From positions 71,910,948 to 71,974,947 of the forward strand of contig OX411543.1 in assembly GCA_948146395.1 (NCBI GenBank): a stretch of DNA of 64,000 nt, read 5' to 3'. Each line of letters begins with the position of its first letter. Position 1 is the stretch's first letter. This document shows, in pieces, positions 51,501 to 58,900 of the stretch. The position numbers and the translations under genes are program-made. The DNA is from Fragum whitleyi (lineage: Eukaryota; Mollusca; Bivalvia; Cardiida; Cardiidae). The notes under the pieces are model-generated. The model was not told where the DNA came from, searched no databases, and worked only from the letters and a program-made list of their open reading frames with translations.

Positions 51501-54500
51501 GTTATTAAAAAATATGCCTCAAATAGTTCTTGACACGTTGCATTATAGAACCACAAGTCAGTGCATATGTCCTATATATGTCTTATATGATAAACAAATA
51601 TACTTAGTTCCAAAAGAAAGTGTGCAGTTTCACTTTTTGTTTTCCTCATTTTTTTGCAAAGTTGGAGGAACTTTTGCTTGTAAAATCTTTTGCATGTATT
51701 AGATATGACCCTTTAGAAACGAGGCATGAAAACCGATTTCCCAAAAGAAGTTGCGTTTACTGTGCAATTCTTCAGCTCACACAGTGTTGAGATTGGTGCT
51801 TCTAGAATTTCTTTTCTGGTAACGAGAAATTGGCTTTTAAGGTATTTCCTAGTTTGACTAGGGACTCCCTACCATTTCCAAACAGAAGTTTGAGTTTACG
51901 TACAGACGTCACACCAGCACCAACGTTAGAAATCGCTACGTTGATTGGTCAATTATGTCAGATACAACGGTGCAAAAGCGTTATACAATATTAATTGATA
52001 CGGATCAGAGGAAGCCCAAGCGAATACATACGATTTATATTGGAGTATGAGCGGTAATTCCATTTTATGGAAAGTTTTCTTCGCGTGAGGTTAATTTTCC
52101 CCCACACTCAAAATTTGTATGTCAACCTTCGTTGTTTTATAGTTTACAATTGTCATTCAGATGTGAATTTATTATACGATAGGTCACAGAAATTGAACTG
52201 AATTCGTTTCCAAAAACGTTATTCATCAACTGTGGGATACAAAAGCAAATCACTCAAAATCAAAGATCCTTTACTAGCCTTAAGTCAATAAGTTCTGTAT
52301 GCCTTATTTCTCAAAGTAACGATGGTAAATAGTGTTGAGGTTTGTCATGCAAAATTTTGTGAAGCTAAATTGAGTAAGTTTTGAGATATTCGAATTTTGA
52401 AAGTGCACACTTTCCTTTGGAACTGAGTATATATTTTTTTTTAGTTTTTTTTTTCTTGTTGCTTTGTTGGTTTTTGATGATTACTTTATTGGTATTCTGC
52501 GTAATTAATGAACTGGCAGGGCCGGGCTTAACCGTGACGTAATTTGTCGAGTTTACTTTTCAATACTACGGGTCTTCAAATTTTAGTCAATAATCATCGT
52601 TAACGCGTGCAAATAACTGTATCCTAAAACCTAAAGGATTCACGTGCTTTGAGAGAGTGAACACATTTCATCGTTTGGTTACCAAGGCCTCGTAACTTCA
52701 GCTTGATTAAGCTGAAGTTACGAGGATTTGGTTACCAATCTACGATTTAAGGTCTCGAGTTATCATGGATAATACCTTAGCCTAAAGTGCAACGACCCGT
52801 TACTTTGGCTAAGCCCTGCCAGGGCATTAATCATGGATTATAGCTTATTTGAAAGAGGATAATGCAAACATGTTTTTCGGAATTGTTTCCAAGACGAACT
52901 TTAAAAATGTTGAACAGAAACGTTATGATGCTCACTTTTCGCGTGATATCTTATTCTGCTGCTTCTTTAATATCGAGCAGGTCTGCGTTCAAGACATCAA
53001 CGTCTTCCCCTGTTATTTTGTAACCAGCATCAGATATGCTTGAAATGGGTAATGCAGGGTACCGTTTCTGATGCGCTCGTGTGAGCTTCATCATCCTGAA
53101 CTTAGGACTCATTTAATTTTATGGACAAAATTCTCATAGCTAGTTCCAGTACAAATCTGTAGAATTGGGTAACAGTGGGTTAAAATCACTGTCTCTCTCT
53201 GAGGGACGCGAAAAAATCTGGATTGAGTGTACGAGAGCGACTCTCTTAGCTTAAGCTTCCGCAATCGAACTAAATGAATAAGTAAAAACTAAATGATTCG
53301 GTCATATGATTTACACAGAAATACGATTCCTGGTTTTATCACAATTGAAGGTCATATTATAAATAGAATTTAAAATGTGTGCTCATAAGATACAAAATTT
53401 ATTAAACTCGTCATCTAAAACAGATATTTGCCGAGTTTTTTTTTATATCGGCTTAAGATGACTCGTTAAATAAATACGGTATTCGATGACCACCCATTCA
53501 ATTGCCTCTATATCCTGGGCCGGTGGCCTTATTCATATGAAAATAAATGTAATGTTATGTTATGTTAAAGTTGAATATTTTAATAATCCGCTATCAAGAT
53601 GGTGATCGTATACATGTATACCTTAGATCATAGTAACAAGTGTAGTTTTATTTGCGTCAGAAACAATACGATTTTGATCAAATCTATGAAATTAGAAGAA
53701 AATATACTCTTTTACGTTAATCAATTTTAAAATTGATAGTCGCTTTCACCGCATTTATTCCTAAGATGCATTGAAAATTTAGGCCTGTCTAAGAAGTTTG
53801 AACCATTAATCCATTATGACTGTGTAACCCGCATATAAATTATTCGACTCCGCTGGGATTCGAACCCGGGACCTCTGTGTCCCAAAGCAAGTGCTCTACC
53901 ACGTCGCTATAAAAGCTAGCTTGTACGGCAAGACAGTACAAACACCCCTTATACTCAACCCGGCCACAACTGTACAAGTATATGATTTATTTTTCATTCT
54001 GTGCTATCTAGTTGGCAGAAAACTTGTTTTCATTCTTCATTGAAAAAACATTTTGGTACGCATCTATTATCCATTATTAATGCCCTGGCAGGGCGGAGCC
54101 TAAGTAACGGGTCGTTGCACTTAAGGTTAAGGGATATCAGCTTTTATCTAAAATAACCTACTTATAAAGAGAGTCGACATAAATAACTCGAGACCTTTAA
54201 TCGTAGATTGGTAACCAAATCCTCGTAACTTCAGCTTAATCAAGCTGAAGTTACGAGGCCTTGGTAACCAATCGATAAAATGTTTTCACTCTCTCAAAGC
54301 AAGTGAATCCTTTAGGTTTTAGGATACAGTTATTTGAACGCGTTAACGATGATTACCGACTTAAATTTGAAAGAACCCAAACTATTGAAAAGTAAACTCG
54401 CCAAATTACGCCACGGTTAAGCTCCGCCCTGCCAGTTCATAAATTACGCAGAATATTTTATAAGATTGTGAACAAAGTAGTTTCCAAAAAGAATATCTTG

Positions 54501-55890
54501 TATCTTTAAACATAGTGAAATGTTTACAAGTTTAATATCAAATACATTTGATATAAATTCGTGGAGATGTGAAACTAAAAATCCAATCACACTTATAAAT
54601 TAACAAACTTTGCTTATTGATACAGCGTAAATAGGTTTTTTGTTATATACCTCCATGGGTATAAGAATAAGAAAAAGAAGAAAAGAGATTCTATCTTAAT
54701 TCTTTAAATGAACAACAAATTCTTGCTGCAACCCATTATGGTTTATTTAAAGTTCAATCAAATGTGAATTGAAAAATAAATAAGTCGAGAAATTGAACCA
54801 ACGTAATGATAGAAAACAAGGACACAATAAGGCTTGGAAATTGGTTAATAGGAATAGAAAAATACGTACATGTATGACGATTATTTCTGCTTTTCAATCC
54901 ACCCTTTCCTTGTGTGACATAAATTTGTAAAAAGATAAGAATTTTACAAAAATTGTTTAATTCATTGAGATGTACGACATACAAGTATACACAAAACAAT
55001 TTCAGTCACCGATTTTTTTTTTATCAAAATGGGTTCGCAGAGTGAAAACTATACTTTCAATCGCGAAGTTTTTTGAATTATTAATTGTTTCTAAATGCAA
55101 ATGTGATGGATTGTATTTCTAAGAAAGAGAATTCGAAGAAATATCAAGGAAATTCTTCCTTTCTAATGTTTGGGTTCGGTTTTTCAATACGGAGATTATT
55201 GCCAGTTAATATCTTTCTAGCTCCGCAGAATAATTTTCCACAAATTTTCCCGAGACTCTGCAAGATTTATTGCTTAATAATGTTGAGAGCGATTTTTAAT
55301 ATCTCGTCTGCTACGTAAATATTGGCATTAACCCTTAATGCATCCTTAAGGGATCGTTTAATGAACTGTTTTAGTATAAATAAAGACCAGTCAGGACCAC
55401 GATCAGGATGACAAAACGGTACAAGCCGTTTGCAAATTATACCCCGCTTTGCACGCGCACTTGCGTGCAAAGCGGGGTTTAATTTGCAAAAAGCTTGGTT
55501 CATTTCGTCATCCTGAACGCAGAGCTGACTGTATTACCTATACTTGGAAAAAAATTACATTGAAAAATGAAATAAATAAATAACTTTCAAATTTTAAACT
55601 TTCTAAATCATCATTTTCCAAATATGAATTTGTCAAAGTCTAATAAAAAGAATAAACGATGAAATTTGGACCCGTAACGAAAAAATATATCATTAAAATT
55701 GATAGCAGCTTTTCAGAACCGCATACTTATGTATATTTGCAAATCAAATGTATTTTCATTTCATTTTCAATTCCTATTGTTTGCTTGATTTTGTTTTATA
55801 GAGGGCCTCATTGAAAATAAGTTTTCATCCATTTATCTGTTTGATCAATGTATGTTGTAAGCTTAATGTGCTACCTTCTCTAAATAAAGA

Positions 55891-55924
<34 letters not shown>

Positions 55925-58900
55925 CTTCTGACTTATGCGCATTTACAAGGGAACCAGACATATTTCTTACGTCACTTTAATAGTCATTAGTCCATTTTTA
56001 AAAAAAATGTGTTTTTTTTATTAATATACAAGATAGAGTAGACATTGTTTTAATGTAATTTGGTCTCTCTATTTGCAGAATTTACCGGGCGAAGTGCAGC
56101 GCATGTTTACAACAAATAGTCCCTCCAAACCAGCTGGTGATGCGCGCCCTGGACCACGTCTACCATATCCAATGTTTCATATGTGTAGCTTGCGGTCATC
56201 CGCTACAGAAAGGTGACGAGTTCGTGGTCAAACATGGACAGGTGTTCTGCCGGCTGGACTTCGAGAAGGAACTCAGTATGATGGCTTATAGTCCTAAAAG
56301 TAAGTTAATTGAGCTTGTGCGTGATATTTCCAACAATTTTAAATGTGCGTGAGGTGCAAACACAGAGCAGCGTAGGCATACTGTAAATGTAATGTTACCT
56401 GGTGGTTTACGAGTACTTTGAGACCTTAACTATTTACTAAATGCACATTGAAGATTCTGGTCAGACTGTGCGGATGCACAGGCTGATCAGAGTCTTTGCT
56501 ATAAACATATATCAAACTGTTGTAAATCTCACGCACAGTCTCAATTATTTTTCTTAATTAAACTAAGGTAATAACTTGACAACGTCAACTCTTATGATGT
56601 CCGTGGTCCCGATCTCAGTTAATGATTTATCCAGGAAACAGAGTCAATGTGGATAAGTATAAATTGAAAGGACGTATTTCCCAAATGATGGTTAAAAAGA
56701 CTGTGAAACCAATCATCCACTCCGTCTTTTGACAAATCTATCCAATGCTCCGTCCATCATGTTTATTCCGTCTAATTCACACACCGAACTCATTCAAGGA
56801 TGTCTCTCACCAATGGGTTGATAATCGTAGACCTTTTTGAGATAGCAGCTGGAGGCAAGGACAGGATGTGATGGTTTTACTGGTGATAGAAATACAAGGA
56901 ATACATTGTTAGGTGCTCCAGCCGCCGCGATATAACTGAAAAAATGTTGAAAGCGACGTTTAACTCCATTCAATCAATCAATCAACCAATCAATCAACCA
57001 ATCAATCATTCAAGGATGTCCTTTTACCTCTTTATTTACAGGCGACGACAGTGACAGCTATGACGAAGATAGCGACTCAGGTAAACCTCCAAAAAGACCT
57101 CGAACTATTCTCACAACCAGTCAAAGACGGAAGTTTAAAAGCGCTTTTGAGATGAACCCCAAACCTTGCCGTAAAGTCCGAGAGAGTCTGGCGGCAGAGA
57201 CGGGTCTCAGTGTACGGGTGGTGCAAGTCTGGTTCCAGAATCAACGGGCTAAGGTAAGATACGTGACTTCTGCGATCCGTTTTACTAAACATCTTACGAT
57301 CATTTTTTTGCGTAAATTAAAAAATAGGGTTGCTTCTACAGTAGTAACAAAATATGGAATTCTGCCATGCATCATCACATTGGAATCGTCTTTAGAAAAC
57401 GATTCCAATGAGATATTGCCAGACAAAATCCAAAAATTAATAAAAGAAAAAAAGAAAAGAAAAAAAGGTATGAATTGTGATTTAGACTTACGATCAGTTT
57501 TTTCGTAAGACTTTTAGTAAAACGGACCCCTTACCCTATTGAAGTTTTAAATTTTTGTTTTGTCAATGAAGAATTGGGTTAAAGCCATGTGATTAAAACT
57601 TGGCTAACGTTAGGTCATGTTTGATATATTACGAAGTTTGGAATGAAAGAAAAGGTGATGCTTCAACTTCTTTTCTTATAAAAAGGTCTTTGAGATAAAT
57701 GAACGTCACACGAAAAGGCCGAAATAGGAACGCTAAAATATAATTACGAGACAGTAATGAGAATTGACTTTATCTTATAAATGTACTTATATCCGTGTGA
57801 TTACATCCCACATGATATTTTTTATGATATCACATGGATATTTTTTAGAATAATGACATAATGCGGTTATTTTTAGAAACTTGCATTTCTGTAAGAAACA
57901 TCGACGAAAACAAGACTGATAGAAAATCTTTCTGGATTCAAACTATCTTCTAGGACCGAACAATTTCAAGCCTTGTCAGATTGCACAAGGAGCGCAGACC
58001 TACCAGACTGATACTTCTTGTACTTCCCAAATGGTCCTGTTAAAAGTTTGTCTCATTCTGATAGAATTTTGGCAAACTCTTGAGAGTAGTAGAAATATGA
58101 AATATTCATTTTAAATGATTACCTTCTTATTACATAAAATGCTCAGGTAACTTGAATTATTGCAGCTTTTAATCAGTTTTCTGAAACCAATACTTTTTTC
58201 TTCATTTTTCAATGTTGAGTACAATCTAATTGATTCCTCCTTCTCCAGGTAAAAAAGATAGCAAGACGACAAAACCAAGATGGCGGTAAAAACAAGAAAG
58301 AAGGCGACGGAAGTTCCGAGAAATCCAAAAGTAAAACTTCCGGTGAAAAGAAAGACGAGGACAGCGAGTCAGATTGTAGTTATATCGGACAAAATGATAC
58401 GAATGGTAGGTTTATGTTTGTCTTCGTCAGATTGTGATATTATTATTTCCTGTAAGTCTAACAATTTTTTAATATTTTGTTGATAAGAATGTGCAAGGTT
58501 TTTGGAATATTGATCATTTTGTCATCCAAATCAGGATGAAAAATGCATAATTTTCTTAACCAGTGAAATTGCTGTTCTGTTAATGTGACTCAAATTGTTC
58601 AATGGCATTTCAAGAAATGAAAATATGAACACAAGCATTAGTGATAAGAAATGAATATTGCATGGATTTATAACAGCCTCATTTGCCTTTAAAATAAAGA
58701 TAAAGCCAAAGAAAAAGGCTTCATCAATTTTACAATGTATTAGAAAGAGTATGATAGCAATTCTTCTGATAACCCTTTTTTTATAGATTTAATTAAAAAC
58801 GTAGTTATAAAAGTGTAAGAGTTTATAGCATTTTCATTGTCCGTCTCAGAAAAATGTACTTAAGTTTACTAATCGAATTACGTGCATGCTTAATTAGTAA

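Noticed and set aside
51194..51556. 120-codon minus-strand frame, the longest in the window
   Set aside because: Low-complexity AT-rich DNA with an A-run at one end; no recognisable domain and no splice partners.
53845..53917. tRNA-Pro gene on the minus strand
   Set aside because: A good B box and anticodon arm but no acceptor-stem pairing, so it is a pseudogene or SINE head.
57152..57508. 118-codon frame containing the homeodomain helix 3, read as a single exon
   Set aside because: Only 57152-57253 is coding; the rest is intron 4 with a TIR-C MITE, and the spliced exon 5 continues the homeodomain as in LMX1.
58280..58483. 67-codon basic frame [12 protein letters not shown]
   Set aside because: It is a shifted frame over exon 5; the true frame is fixed by phase 0 after exon 4 and by KKIARR.
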